The notes: generated from the sequence alone by a model not told the origin. A stretch of 32,603 nucleotides of DNA from Salinispora pacifica CNR114 (GCF_000514775.1 NZ_AZWO01000047.1:1-32603); one strand, 5' to 3'; positions 6,231 to 15,299 are shown, counted from the stretch's first letter. Program-made: numbers and translations.

Positions 6231-9128
6231 GTGAAGCATGCGAAGAAACGCAAAAACACGCGGAAAAAAGCGCTGATCGCTGGCGCTATCGTGACGGTGC
6301 AGGCTGCTGCGGCGATCACGGCCCTCGGGTACACGTCTGTCAGCGAGCTGCCGGAGCTGGACGCGATCGAACGCCTGGCGGTCAGCACTGCCGCCGCCGA
6401 TCAGTATGTCTCCGGTACCTCCACCGGGTTTGTGAAAGGTGAGGACGAGGAGTACAGCCGTCAGCAGGCGACCCCAGCCTCTCGCGGCCTGACGTACGTC
6501 ACCTATTCCCGGACCTACAAGGGCCTGCCGGTATTCGTCGGGGGCGAGGCCGTGGTGGTGACCGACAGCAAAAGCACCGTCCGGAGCAGCACCGCAGGCT
6601 CCGGACCGCTGCAGGTCTCCACGTCGGCGAAGGTGAGCGCCAAGAAGGCCAAGGCGGTGGCGTTGGACAAGCACCCGGGCACCGTACAGGGCGAGCCGAA
6701 GCTGGGAGTGATCGCCGAAGGTGATGGCCGGCTCGTCTGGGAGGTCGTCGTGAGCGGCGACGGCGAGCACGGGCCGAGTGTGGCCCACGCATTCGTGGAT
6801 GGGCAGACCGGCGCCTACGTTGGCTCCTGGGACGAGGTCGCACAAGGAACGGGCAACGGACACTACAACGGGGAGGTTCACCTCGACACCACCGGCAGCG
6901 CCGGTCGGTTCGAACTGCGTGATCCGACCCGTGGCAATATGCAAACGCTGAACGATACCGCGTCCGGCAGCCCATTCACTGACGCCGACGACGTGTGGGG
7001 CAACGGTGCCGGCTCTGACCTGGTCACCGGAGCAGTCGACACCCAGTATGCGGGCGCGGCGGTGTGGGACATGCTCGAGGAGAAGTTCTCGCGCAATGGC
7101 ATCGATGACGCGGGAAGGACCGCGACCATGTTCGTCGGCCTTCCTGCTGCCAACGCCTACTACGCCTGCCGCGGCACCGGCGATGCGAGCCGCGACCAGA
7201 CCAAGTACGGCCGCACCAGCGACGGGGCCCGCCAGGTCAACTCAGTAGACGTGGTCGCGCACGAGCTGGGCCACGGTATCTTCTGCCACACTCCCGGCGG
7301 TAGCCGTGGCATCACGAACGAGACCGGCGGGCTCAACGAGGGTACGGGCGACATCTTCGGCGCGCTCGCCGAACACTTCGTTGCCAACCCGAACGACCCA
7401 CCCGACTACCTGGTCGGTGAGGAAGTCAAGCTCAACGGGCGTGGCCCAATTCGTACAATGTACGATCCATCCAAGAACGGTCACCCGAACTGTTGGTCGA
7501 CCGCCATTCCACGAACTCCGGTGCACGCGGCAGCTGGACCGCTCAACCACTGGTTCTACCTTGCGGCAGAAGGCTCCAAGCCCTCGGGCAAGCCGGCCAG
7601 CCCCACCTGCAACGGCACTGACGTTACTGGCATCGGGCTGTGGCAGGCCGGTGAGATCTACTACCACGCGCTGCTGCGCAAGACCTCGGGCTGGACGTAC
7701 ACGCAGGCACGGAAGGCGACCCTGGACGCCACTCGGGAGCTGTACCCGAACAGCTGCACCGAGTTCGACGCGATCAAGGCAGCCTGGAACGCGGTGAGCG
7801 TCCCGGCGCAGGGTGACCCCACCTGCACCGTCGGCACGCCAACGCCGACGGCCTCGCCGTCTACGCCCGCCCCCTCATCTTCGCCGACATCGCCGCCTAC
7901 CGGAGAACCGGCGGAAGCGCCGGACATTGATGGCGCCAAGGTCGAGGCACACCTCGAAGAGTTCAGCCGGATCGCCACGGCGAATGGCGGTAGTCGGGCA
8001 CACGGCACCGCGGGGTACCGGGCTTCGCTCGACTATGTGAAGGGCGAACTAGACGCCGCGGGCTACGAAACCCGGATCCAGCAGTTTCAGATCAACGGCA
8101 AGACCGGGTTCAACCTGATCGCCGACCTACCCGACCGAGGAGACCAGGACAAGGTGGTCATGCTCGGCGCACACCTGGACAGCGTCGACAATGGGCCCGG
8201 CATTAACGACAACGGCAGTGGCTCTGCCGGCATCCTTGAGGTCGCGCTAACCTATGCCGCCAGCGGTGCGAAGGGTGACAAGGCGATTCGCTTCGGCTGG
8301 TGGGGGGCAGAGGAGGACGGACTGGTCGGGTCCATAGAGTACGTGCGGTCGTTGTCCGTCGCCGAACGGGAGTCGATCACAGCATATTTGAACTTCGACA
8401 TGATTGGTTCACCGAATCCCGGGTACTTTGTCTACAATGACGATGCCAAGGGTGATTTCATCACCGAGGTACTCGAGGAGGGCTTCGCTGCCGAGGATGT
8501 TCCGTCCGAGGGCGTCAGCCTTCGCGGCCGCTCGGATCATGCCCCCTTCATGGCGGCGGACATCCCCAGCGGCGGCACCGCCACGCTGAGCCTTGCGCCG
8601 GTGATGAGCCAAGCCCAGGCCGCGAAGTGGAACGGCAAGGCCGGGCAGCCGTTCGACCCCTGCTACCACAAAAACTGTGACACGGTGGAGAACATCAGCA
8701 CCGTTGCCCTGGACAGGCACACAGATGTGGCCGCGTACGCCGCGTGGAAGTTGACCGGCGTAAAGGCGGCTGGCGGATCAGGGGGCTCTACGGAGGCCGC
8801 CAACGATACCCACTTCCCCATCCGTGACCGGTCGGTTATCGAGTCCCCAATTACGGTGCAGAGTGACGGACCTGCGCGGGCCGTTCGTGAGGTGAAAATC
8901 GATATCGAGCACTCCTACCGCGGGAACCTGGAGATCCATCTGCTGGCACCTGACGGCACCGAATACCTCATCAAGCGTCCGAGTCGTCTCGACAGGGCGG
9001 ATGATGTCAAGCTGACAAAGTCGATCGACTCGTCGGCGGAGATGACCGATGGAACCTGGAGGCTGCGGGTACGCGACCTGCACAATGGCGGCACTGGCAC
9101 CCTCCGTTCCTGGAGCCTGATCTTCTAG
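6231..9128 (+). CDS. secreted multidomain metalloprotease: FTP-PepSY-M4-M28-P domain
   Basis: A 965-aa exported protein. It starts at GTG 6231, 11 bases after GGAGGG, where a very basic n-region (VKHAKKRKNTRKK) and a hydrophobic core form a signal peptide; the ATG at 6117 would place 38 extra residues before it. An FTP/PepSY-type propeptide (~60-210) precedes a thermolysin-like M4 domain with HELGH (344-348), the third zinc ligand Glu370 in NEGTGDIFG and the catalytic His440 in LNHWFY. A Thr/Pro/Ser linker (~525-560) follows. Then comes an M28 peptidase: GAHLD (His648, Asp650), Asp660 in NDNGSG, Glu694/Glu695, Asp723 in NFDMIG and His770 in RSDHAPF. A proprotein-convertase P domain (~860-965) closes the protein (SYRGNLEIHL, GTWRLRVRD). 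All catalytic residues of both peptidases are present. Endopeptidase plus aminopeptidase in one chain suggests stepwise protein degradation outside the cell. Confidence 0.95.
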   Translation: MKHAKKRKNTRKKALIAGAIVTVQAAAAITALGYTSVSELPELDAIERLAVSTAAADQYVSGTSTGFVKGEDEEYSRQQATPASRGLTYVTYSRTYKGLPVFVGGEAVVVTDSKSTVRSSTAGSGPLQVSTSAKVSAKKAKAVALDKHPGTVQGEPKLGVIAEGDGRLVWEVVVSGDGEHGPSVAHAFVDGQTGAYVGSWDEVAQGTGNGHYNGEVHLDTTGSAGRFELRDPTRGNMQTLNDTASGSPFTDADDVWGNGAGSDLVTGAVDTQYAGAAVWDMLEEKFSRNGIDDAGRTATMFVGLPAANAYYACRGTGDASRDQTKYGRTSDGARQVNSVDVVAHELGHGIFCHTPGGSRGITNETGGLNEGTGDIFGALAEHFVANPNDPPDYLVGEEVKLNGRGPIRTMYDPSKNGHPNCWSTAIPRTPVHAAAGPLNHWFYLAAEGSKPSGKPASPTCNGTDVTGIGLWQAGEIYYHALLRKTSGWTYTQARKATLDATRELYPNSCTEFDAIKAAWNAVSVPAQGDPTCTVGTPTPTASPSTPAPSSSPTSPPTGEPAEAPDIDGAKVEAHLEEFSRIATANGGSRAHGTAGYRASLDYVKGELDAAGYETRIQQFQINGKTGFNLIADLPDRGDQDKVVMLGAHLDSVDNGPGINDNGSGSAGILEVALTYAASGAKGDKAIRFGWWGAEEDGLVGSIEYVRSLSVAERESITAYLNFDMIGSPNPGYFVYNDDAKGDFITEVLEEGFAAEDVPSEGVSLRGRSDHAPFMAADIPSGGTATLSLAPVMSQAQAAKWNGKAGQPFDPCYHKNCDTVENISTVALDRHTDVAAYAAWKLTGVKAAGGSGGSTEAANDTHFPIRDRSVIESPITVQSDGPARAVREVKIDIEHSYRGNLEIHLLAPDGTEYLIKRPSRLDRADDVKLTKSIDSSAEMTDGTWRLRVRDLHNGGTGTLRSWSLIF

Positions 9129-9153
9129 GTCCGGATCGAGAGGTTGGCTCGAT

Positions 9154-9181
9154 GGGGGCGGTTCCGTACGGAGCCGCCCCC
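9154..9181 (+). terminator. hairpin terminator after the protease gene
   Basis: A 28-base nearly perfect palindrome (GGGGGCGG ... CCGCCCCC) with one T/G wobble pair, 25 bases past the protease stop. It is followed by ATTCATT, a weak T-rich tail, as is usual in high-GC actinobacteria. Confidence 0.75.
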
Positions 9182-9452
9182 ATTCATTAACAGCCCCCTT
9201 GCGGGGTTGCTATTGACGTGGACCAGCCAACGGATAGGAGCCACCTTGTTGATCGACCTCGGCCGGGGCGGATGTATCTCCATCTCCAGCCGCGATGAGA
9301 CAGCCTTGGCTGTCGCCCACTCCCACGGGTAGTCCCACTCCCAGACCAGTCGGGATGGTTCGGTTTTGACTACAGCCAGTGCGATGACGAGCGAGTAGGT
9401 CGCGGCACCGTCACCGGTGGGGGCGTGCGGGCCCCGCGCGGTGCGCGGTAAC
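9182..9452. other. intergenic, no gene seen
   Basis: Between the terminator and the end of the response regulator. Open frames on both strands lack recognisable motifs. Confidence 0.4.
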
Positions 9453-10151
9453 TCAACCGGCATCCTCCGGTGCGCACAGGCGGATTCCCACTCCGCGCAC
9501 CGTGTGTAGATAGCGTGGCATAGACGCACTTTCGCCGAGCTTGCGGCGGAGCCAGGTGACGTGCACATCGACGGTTTCGAGCGAGCGGCCCTCCGAGCGC
9601 CAGACGTGGTCGAACAGTTGGCGCCGGGTGACCACCTTCCCTGCCCGTTGCGCGAGGTACGTGAGCAGGTCGAACTCGAGGCGGGAGAGCTGCAGGCGTA
9701 CTCCGTCGAGCGATGCGATCCGCGCCTCGGCGTCTAGGTGAAGGCCACCGATCGTCAGTACGGTCGCAGCCTGCCCGGCTCCACGGCGTAGCACCGCCGC
9801 GATCCGTGCCTCCAACTGCTCGACGGAGTACGGTTTGACCACGTAGTCGTCGGCGCCCGCGCGAAGCAGGCGGATGATTTCGCTCTCTGTGTCGCGCGCA
9901 GTTGCGACGACAACCGGCACCGCGGAATCGGCCCGGATGAGGCTCAGTACCGTCGCGCCATCGAGGTCCGGCAGGTGGAGGTCCAAGATCACGACATCGG
10001 ACTGCCTGCTCGCCAGTTCTCGAAGCCCGTCAAGAGCGGTCCCACACGGCCGTACGACGTGGCCTGTTGCCGAAAGTGAGTTGTCGATCGCCTCTCGGAT
10101 ATTCCGATCGTCCTCGATTACCAGCACATGAGCCACTAATGTAACATCCAT
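9453..10151 (-). CDS. OmpR/PhoB-family response regulator (orphan)
   Basis: A 232-aa cytoplasmic regulator. The receiver domain has the acidic pair in VIEDD, the phosphoacceptor Asp57 in VVILDLHLPD and Lys106 in DYVVKPYS. The C-terminal winged helix (~140-228) includes LSRLEFDLLTYLAQ, RRQLFDHVW and the recognition helix SLETVDVHVTWLRRKLG. No histidine kinase gene lies beside it, so its partner is elsewhere or it is a true orphan. The start at ATG 10151 has no ribosome site. GTG 10136 (giving VAHVLVIEDD) would begin closer to the receiver fold. Upstream the DNA is AT-rich (TAATCATAAT), consistent with a promoter and a very short leader. The neighbouring protease could be a target, but the sequence does not show this. 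Confidence 0.93.
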   Translation of the reverse strand: MDVTLVAHVLVIEDDRNIREAIDNSLSATGHVVRPCGTALDGLRELASRQSDVVILDLHLPDLDGATVLSLIRADSAVPVVVATARDTESEIIRLLRAGADDYVVKPYSVEQLEARIAAVLRRGAGQAATVLTIGGLHLDAEARIASLDGVRLQLSRLEFDLLTYLAQRAGKVVTRRQLFDHVWRSEGRSLETVDVHVTWLRRKLGESASMPRYLHTVRGVGIRLCAPEDAG

Positions 10152-10419
10152 CGCTATGAAGAATTATGATTAAAGACTAGTTCGGAGTGTGTCAGGGCGT
10201 CAACTTCGATAGTCCGCCATCACTTGGCAAAGCAGCGTAATGATAGCCCAAGTGGTAGGGCCGGCCAAGCGTCCAGCGTAGCAGGGTCGGGAGTGGACGC
10301 TCCGGGTATAGTGTGTGACCCTTAGGCTTCGATCACTACGTAGACCGGGTTCCCGAAAATGTCGGCAGCGCGCACAGTGACCAAGCCATCGCGATGTGAT
10401 TAGGGCGCGCGGCCACCGC
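10152..10419. other. intergenic with a possible gene tail on the minus strand
   Basis: On the minus strand, from about 10400 to a TAA near 10323, the sequence reads GLVTVRAADIFGNPVYVVIE then Ala-stop. It looks like the end of a real protein cut by the IS701-type remnant that follows. It is too short to name. The rest of the interval shows no gene. Confidence 0.25.
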
Positions 10420-10745
10420 GGTCCCTGGTCCGGCCTGGAAACGGCGCAGCTGTGGCGACGGCGCCAAGGGGCCCCGCCTGTTCGACTGGGCCGTGGCCAC
10501 CCTGCCCGACACCGACACCGACACCGCCGACCACGGATGCACCCCCGCTGGCTGGTCACTCGCCGGTCGACCACCGACCCCACCGAGCAGGCTTACCACC
10601 TGTGCTATCGACCGGCCTTACCCCAGCGACGAGGAACTCATCCGCGTGGCCCGGTGCCCGATGGGCCGTCGAGGAGTGTGTCCAGACCGGCGGGGCGCTG
10701 TCACTCGAGGCATGCCGGGGAGGCTGGCGCTACAGATCTTGAATG
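10420..10745 (+). pseudogene. remnant of an IS701-type transposase
   Basis: Three reading frames must be joined to recover the family pattern: GDGAKGPRLFDWAVATLPD in one frame, PRWLVTRRSTTDPTEQAYHL in the second, then ELIRVA and ARWAVEECVQTGGALSLEA across the last two. These correspond to the '(G)KGPR.YDWA', 'WLL.RRSL.DP.ELAYYLCY' and 'ARW.VEE.FQ..KGEVGLDHY' blocks of IS701-group DDE transposases. At least two frameshifts are present, and both ends of the protein are missing. The ACCGAC triplication near 10507-10525 falls inside this remnant. It is a dead fragment. Its left edge seems to cut off an older minus-strand gene. Confidence 0.65.
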
Positions 10746-10912
10746 ATCAGGTTGTGTCGGGTGCGAGGGTCAGTCCGGTGTGAGCGAGTAGGTCGGTGGG
10801 TAGCCCTGACTGCAGGTGCTGGCATGAACCGCGACAGCCTACGCCGTCGGCTGATCTGCCAGCGGCGAAACATCCGCCTGGTCGGGCGCGACGATCGCTA
10901 TAGTCCGGCTTC

Positions 10913-11632
10913 ATGACGTCCATCACGACGAGAACGGTGGAGTACCCGGCCGACGACCTGACGATGATCGGGCACCTCGCCCTGCCCGCCGGCGTCGACC
11001 GCCGGCCAGCGGTCCTGGTCGGACCCGAGGGGCCGGGGCTCAACGACTTTCAGCGTCGCCGGGCCGACGCCCTCGCGGAGTTGGGGTACGTGGCGCTGGC
11101 CTTCGACATTCACGGCGGACGTTGGTTCACCGACCCCCAGGAGATGCTGGCGCGCCTGACGCCGCTGCTCGCTGACTCCGACCGGATGCGGGGCATCGGC
11201 CACGCGGCGCTTGACGTGCTGTGCGCCGAACCACGGACCGACCCGGACCGGATCGCCGCCATCGGCTACGGCATCGGGGGAGCAATCGTGCTGGAACTCG
11301 GCCGCGACGCCGCCAACCTGCGCGGGATCGGAACGATTAACGCAATGACCACAGGCCGGCCGGGCGAGGCGGCACACATTCGCTGCCCGGTCTGGGTCGG
11401 GGTCGGGTCAGAAGACCCGATCGTATCGCCGGCCCAACGGGATGCGTTCACCGCCGAGATGCAGGCCGCGGACGTCGATTGGCGCCTTGTTGTCTACGGC
11501 GGCGCCCTGCACGCCTTCCACCACCCACCGATGGGGGCCGACCAGAGCGTGCTCCCCGGCGTCGGCTACCACCAGCGGCACGCGCAGCGGGCCTGGCTCG
11601 ACATCGTGGACCTGCTGGCAGAGTGCCTTTAG
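10913..11632 (+). CDS. dienelactone-hydrolase-family protein lacking the nucleophile
   Basis: A 239-aa alpha/beta-hydrolase. The DLH pattern runs along its whole length: VLVGPEGPGLNDFQRRRADA (oxyanion-side loop), AIGYGIGGAIVLEL (nucleophile elbow), SEDPIVSP with the acid Asp168, and GGALHAFHHP with His200. The elbow normally reads GYCxGG with a catalytic Cys. Here it is GYGIGG, with Gly at residue 120 (GGC for TGC, one base change), so the usual hydrolase chemistry should be lost although Asp and His remain. TATAGT lies 9 bases before the ATG, giving a near-leaderless transcript. It may have become a binding or chaperone-like protein, or be at an early stage of decay. Confidence 0.88.
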   Translation: MTSITTRTVEYPADDLTMIGHLALPAGVDRRPAVLVGPEGPGLNDFQRRRADALAELGYVALAFDIHGGRWFTDPQEMLARLTPLLADSDRMRGIGHAALDVLCAEPRTDPDRIAAIGYGIGGAIVLELGRDAANLRGIGTINAMTTGRPGEAAHIRCPVWVGVGSEDPIVSPAQRDAFTAEMQAADVDWRLVVYGGALHAFHHPPMGADQSVLPGVGYHQRHAQRAWLDIVDLLAECL

Positions 11633-11888
11633 GTACCGGAGGACGTTGGTCTGCGTCACTAGCGCCACCAAGGCCACTGTGATGTGGATGACTTTGGCGC
11701 GCGCCCCGCCTCGGTCACGGCGACGGCCCCGATGTGGGTGAGGGACCCTGTGCTGTGGAAAAACAGGAGCGGTAGCGAAATGACGGTGAGTCGGAGACCA
11801 CTGCCGACACCAGCGAGGCGGTCCACCAGCCGGCATAGTCGCGGTTTCGCCACAGTGGCGTGAGCTGGCTGGATCGAACCGTCCCATG
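11633..11888. other. no gene recognised
   Basis: About 255 bases between the hydrolase-like gene and the GAP-family pseudogene. Minus-strand frames are open with a hydrophobic stretch (LRLTVISLPLLFF), but I recognise no family and see no ribosome site. Confidence 0.35.
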
Positions 11889-12290
11889 TCACTTCAGCGG
11901 TGTGCCGCCGCCGATGTCCACCAGGCCGAAGTCCACCACAAGATATGCAGCGCCGTTTCGCGCCAGCAGGAATCCGGCGATGCCGACCAGTGTCAGCCAT
12001 GATCTGCGGGAGTTTGACAGCTTGTCGAGCCAGCATTGAAGACGCTCACGTTGCCGTTCGTGGAGGATGATCGCGACCACGACGATCGCGACTGTGGGCA
12101 GGACGGCGACGATGTTGTAGGCGATCAGCAGGGACAGCCACTGCGGCGTCGTGAAGTCACCACCCCGCGAGGATGCTGACGGCACCGAAGTAGGGCAGGG
12201 CGGTGAGGAACTCGGCCAGGGTCACACTGAGGGCGAGTCCGATGACGGTCGGAATGCGCTGGGAGGTGGGGCGTCGCACCGGCTCCGCCG
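11889..12290 (-). pseudogene. GAP-family (Sap/LysE-like) membrane protein, truncated and frameshifted
   Basis: The tail reads FTTPQWLSLLIAYNIVAVLP, then VAIVVVAIILHERQRERL and LTLVGIAGFLLARNGAAYLV. This is the C-terminal two-thirds of GAP family proteins, integral membrane proteins related to the mycobacterial sulfolipid-addressing protein. Just upstream, in another frame, IPTVIGLALSVTLAEFLTA and LPYFGAVSILAG give the preceding helix, so a 1-base indel lies near 12175. The N-terminal helices are missing, and beyond about 12290 family similarity fades. A GTG at 12185 could start the 98-aa remnant, but two to three helices alone are unlikely to function. Confidence 0.55.
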
Positions 12291-12426
12291 GCTTCTTGGA
12301 CCAGCCTCCGGGTGATGCTGTTGATGAGCAGTGAAAACGCCGACGACGACCTTGCGGGTGCCGAAAGCCTCGTCCGTCCTGGTCACGACCTTCTTAATCA
12401 CTGAGTTCAGAAATTCGGCTGTAGCC

Positions 12427-13320
12427 GTGAACCCGCTCGACCGGGCCTGGCTGGCCGCTGTGCTAGCCCGGCTGCCCCGCAATGTCCTGCGTGACCTGCG
12501 GCTGCTGGTCCGCCCGGAGACCGTGCTGCGCTGGCACCGTGACCAGATCGCCCGCCGGCACGCCAAGATCTCCCAACCTCAGCGGGCCGGCGGGCCACGA
12601 ACCGTGCGGTTAATCCGCCGGATGGTGCTACGCCTGGCCCGCGAAAGCACCAACTGGGGATACCGCCGCATCCATGGCGAACTCCTCGTCCTGGGTGTGG
12701 GGGCGTCGCCTCCACCGTCTGGGAGATCCTGCAGCAGGCCGGCATCGACCCGGTGCCCAGCGCACCGCCACCACCTGGGCGACATTCCTGCGCTCCCAGG
12801 CACACGCCATCATCGCCGCCGATTTCGTCGACACCACGACACTGACGGCGCCCGCCTGTGCATCCTGGCGGTCATCGACCACGCCACCCGCCAGGTCCGC
12901 ATCCTCAGCGCCACCGCCCACCCGAGCGTCAGATGGGTGGCCCAAACGGACCGGAACCTGGGAATGGACCTTGAGGACGCGGGATGCCGCACGAAGTACC
13001 TGATCCGGGATCGGGACGGCAAGTACCTTGCCCTGTTCGACGCGATCCTCGCCGACTCCGGAATCACAGTCGTGCGTAGCGGCGTCCGAAATGCCCCGCA
13101 TGCACTCGATCATGGAACGCTGGATCCAGGCCTGCCGCCACGAACTACTCGACCGCACCCTCATCTGGAACCACGCCCACCTGATACACGCGCTGCGCGA
13201 GTACGAACACCACCACAACCAACACCGGCCGCACCGCGGCATCGCCAACGCCCGCCCCCTGCAACCGCTACCCGAACCGATCACCGACCCCGCAACGCAA
13301 TCACCGTTATTGTCGCCCAG
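12427..13320 (+). pseudogene. rve (integrase-core) transposase with several frameshifts
   Basis: The family sequence is recovered only by switching frames. It begins LPRNVLRDLRLLVRPETVLR and NWGYRRIHGELLVLGV, then ASTVWEILQQAGIDP in a second frame. TATTWATFLRSQAHAIIAAD follows in a third frame, then LCILAVIDHATRQVRILSAT and KYLIRDRDGKYLALFDAILA in the first, and finally MERWIQACRHELLDRTLIWN with HHHNQHRPHRGIA. Acidic residues of the DDE core are visible (ADFVD, RDRDGKY, MERW). At least four indels make it inactive. The N-terminus is also missing. It has inserted into or recombined with the minus-strand TIM-barrel gene whose remaining part starts at ~13310. Confidence 0.8.
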
Positions 13321-13880
13321 TTGCACGTAGGGCGTGTAGGCGCCGGCCCGCGCAAACCACTCCCGCATGGACACCGTCGCGTGGACGTTCCAGTGCGCGA
13401 CGTCGAAGCACAGTCGGAGCCGGTCGGAGTCCAGTTCCTCGACCAGTCGCACTGCCAGGTCGGGCGACGGGTCCCACATGTTCTCGAGCAGCACTGTCAC
13501 CGAGTCCGCAGGTAGCCCGGCGAAGAAGTCGATGTGCAGTGAGCCAGTGTGGGTCGTAGGTAGTTCGCGGATGAGTGGGATGTAGTTCGTGTGCAGGATC
13601 AGGTAGTCGGCGCCTAGCTCCTTCGCCCACCGCAGCGACTCGCGGACCCTGGTCTCCGACAGCCTGCGCACCTGTGGGTCCGGAGAGTGAAGGACGATGT
13701 CGTAGTAGGGCCCGTGGACGGCTAGTGTGCGATCTTTCGGGACGACATGCGGTGAATCATTCGGAAAGCTGATCAAGATGCTCCGGGTATTCGGGTTCTA
13801 TAGCTTCAAACCAGAAGCCCTCACGAACCGCCAGATCGAGATACCTTGACAATCCCCCCAGTCTCGGCTGAACTACGGTA
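13310..13880 (-). pseudogene. TIM-barrel sugar phosphate isomerase/AP-endonuclease-2-like gene, cut and frameshifted
   Basis: The visible part reads VHGPYYDIVLHSPDPQVRRL, AKELGADYLILHTNYIP, DSVTVLLENMWDPSPDLAVR and RLCFDVAHWNVHA, ending YVQLGDNNGD. These are successive strands of the xylose-isomerase-like TIM barrel, with metal ligands expected in the His, Glu (LLEN) and Asp-His (FDVAH) positions. After LGDNNGD the reading enters the transposase remnant, so the C-terminal strands are lost. At the other end, RYLDLAVREGFWFEAIEPEY lies in a different frame just before PHVVPKDR, so a second lesion sits near 13760. It diverges from the thymidylate-kinase-like gene. Confidence 0.7.
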
Positions 13881-13915
13881 CGCCCATGTCTGATCCTTCC
13901 AGGAAAGGCTGATGC

Positions 13916-14590
13916 GTGTTTGACCTAAACGTTCCCGGGCGGCTGGTCGCCATCGTCGGGATCGACGGAGCAGGCAAAACGACACAGGTTAAAGACCTCG
14001 TATCATGGCTGAAAACGATCGATGTTCCCGCACATCAACTGCTGAACCAGACCCTCATCCCGGTCCGACAGTCCCTCGACAGGATCGCTCGGGAAGACGG
14101 CTTCGCGGATCACCTCGAAATGTTGGGACCAGATATGATCCGCCTGATCTCGGCATGCTGTAAATTTGTTACGCTCGCCGCTCTGAGGGATACGGCAGCC
14201 GATCCAGAATCGGTCACGTTGATGGACCGGTACACTTACTGTCAATATGCGGCGGTTCGGTTGCAGCGGGCGGGCAACGAGGAGTTCCTGCGACGCCTCA
14301 ATCGCGCGCTCCCCACTCCCCACCTGACTATATTTCTCGACGTCGATCCGGCTGTCGCTCAACGGCGTATCGAAAATCGCGGCATCGATCGGGAGAGCAT
14401 CGACTTTCTCGTCGGCTATCGGCGTGCCTACCTGTCCCTGCCAGAGTTCGACAGCTTCGTCGTTGTGGACGGCAATGGTCGGCGAGAGACAGTGCAGAGG
14501 GCTCTGCGCGAGATCGTCGCCAGCACCTTCGGCATTCGGGCAACCCTCCCTCAGACGCCACATGCCACGACCGCAAACGGTAGACACTGA
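13916..14590 (+). CDS. thymidylate-kinase-like P-loop protein
   Basis: A 224-aa nucleotide kinase-like protein. The P-loop is GIDGAGKTT (residues 15-23); DRYTYCQYA (104-112) is the DRY/DRF region that positions the substrate phosphate in dTMP kinases; FLDVDPAVAQRRIENRG (140-156) is the strand and lid-like arginine region. Identity to housekeeping dTMP kinase is low by eye and the middle differs (GPDMIRLISACCKFVTLA), so this is a paralogue that may phosphorylate another nucleotide or small molecule. GTG 13916 is preceded by AGGAAAGG 8 bases upstream. An ATG at 13911 is out of frame and stops at once. Neighbours are a broken TIM-barrel gene and a methyltransferase tail, suggesting a dismantled biosynthetic cluster. 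Confidence 0.85.
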   Translation: MFDLNVPGRLVAIVGIDGAGKTTQVKDLVSWLKTIDVPAHQLLNQTLIPVRQSLDRIAREDGFADHLEMLGPDMIRLISACCKFVTLAALRDTAADPESVTLMDRYTYCQYAAVRLQRAGNEEFLRRLNRALPTPHLTIFLDVDPAVAQRRIENRGIDRESIDFLVGYRRAYLSLPEFDSFVVVDGNGRRETVQRALREIVASTFGIRATLPQTPHATTANGRH

Positions 14591-14838
14591 CGTGGTTGCG
14601 GGAGTCGGGTCGGAACTCGTCGCGGGCCCACGAGGGCCATCGCTCCTCCAATTGTAGACCCGCGCTTGCCTCCATCTCGTCGAGTTGGTCCGGCCAGCAG
14701 TAGCGCACTCGAGTCGGGAAGAGCTCGAATTAGGTCCAGGATCACGTGCGACAAGTGCTGGACGGAACCGTTGTCGAAGTAGTCCCCCAGCCGGGCGGAG
14801 GTGGACCGGGCCGACGGGTGCCCGGCGACCTTCGACAT
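14590..14838 (-). pseudogene. C-terminal fragment of a SAM-dependent methyltransferase
   Basis: On the minus strand the sequence reads RYCWPDQLDEMEASAGLQLE and RWPSWARDEFRPDSRNHVSV. This is the usual end of class I methyltransferases in which 'RY.WP.ELDLMA..AGL.L.ERW..W....F..DS..HVSV' occurs. Upstream, in a different frame, comes SVQHLSHVILDLI, so one frameshift lies near 14710. The catalytic SAM-binding domain is absent. The frame has no stop of its own before running antisense into the kinase gene, so its natural end is lost. Confidence 0.5.
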
Positions 14839-14915
14839 CTAGTTCTCTGTCTTCTTCGAGTTGTGACACAAACGCGGATACTCGGCGTTGCGAGCGCGAC
14901 GGGGATGAGTCGAGC

Positions 14916-15299
14916 AATATCCTAAAGTATGTCCATCGGTATGGGCAGGTTAGCGCTTCGGGATGCTTTATGTTCTGTGTTGGCTTCGCATATCAGGATG
15001 GCTATATAAGCAGTTCCTTCGGCGAGGGAGTTGGCCTTGGCGTCAGCGCGACTGTCGGTGGTGTTAGTGCCAGGCACTACGAGCAAAGCCCTAAGGGTTG
15101 GATGGGCTGCTTCGGTGATGGGCCCGGTGCTTGCTATGTTGGCGGTGTAAAAAGTGGTGGTGGTGACCAATACGGGCACGCGGAGACATACCACGGTGGA
15201 AGTGTCGGTGTCGGCGTTTCGCTATGGGTGGGTGTGACCTACAATTGGTTGGGATGGAGGATCGGCACCCGTGACGGTTGGTTCTTCCCAGACATGTAG
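14916..15299 (+). pseudogene. orphan Rhs/polymorphic-toxin-type C-terminal module
   Basis: About 125 residues in a Gly-rich, alternating pattern: VSASGCFMFCVGFAYQDGYI, EGVGLGVSATVGGVSA, GDGPGACYVGGVKSGGG, VGVGVSLWVGVTYNWLGW. Similar Gly/Val-rich ends with paired Cys close many actinobacterial Rhs or secreted polymorphic proteins. No start codon or ribosome site precedes the module; the open frame upstream is GC-rich non-protein-like sequence. I read it as the detached C-terminus of a larger protein, joined at about 14,910. The DNA is less GC-rich than its surroundings, a sign of separate origin. It is followed 24 bases later by a membrane protein gene, as expected for a toxin/immunity cassette. 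Toxic activity is not shown by the sequence. Confidence 0.45.

Noticed and set aside
9125..9568. 147-codon minus-strand frame after the protease gene
   Set aside because: It overlaps the end of the response regulator and the terminator hairpin, has no ribosome site, and no recognisable motif.
10500..10530. Tandem ACCGAC repeats as a CRISPR or minisatellite
   Set aside because: Only about three units, inside a transposase remnant; no spacers. No CRISPR array was seen anywhere in the window.
12628..13310. C-terminal continuation of the TIM-barrel gene
   Set aside because: After LGDNNGD the frame runs antisense through the transposase remnant; the residues do not continue the barrel.
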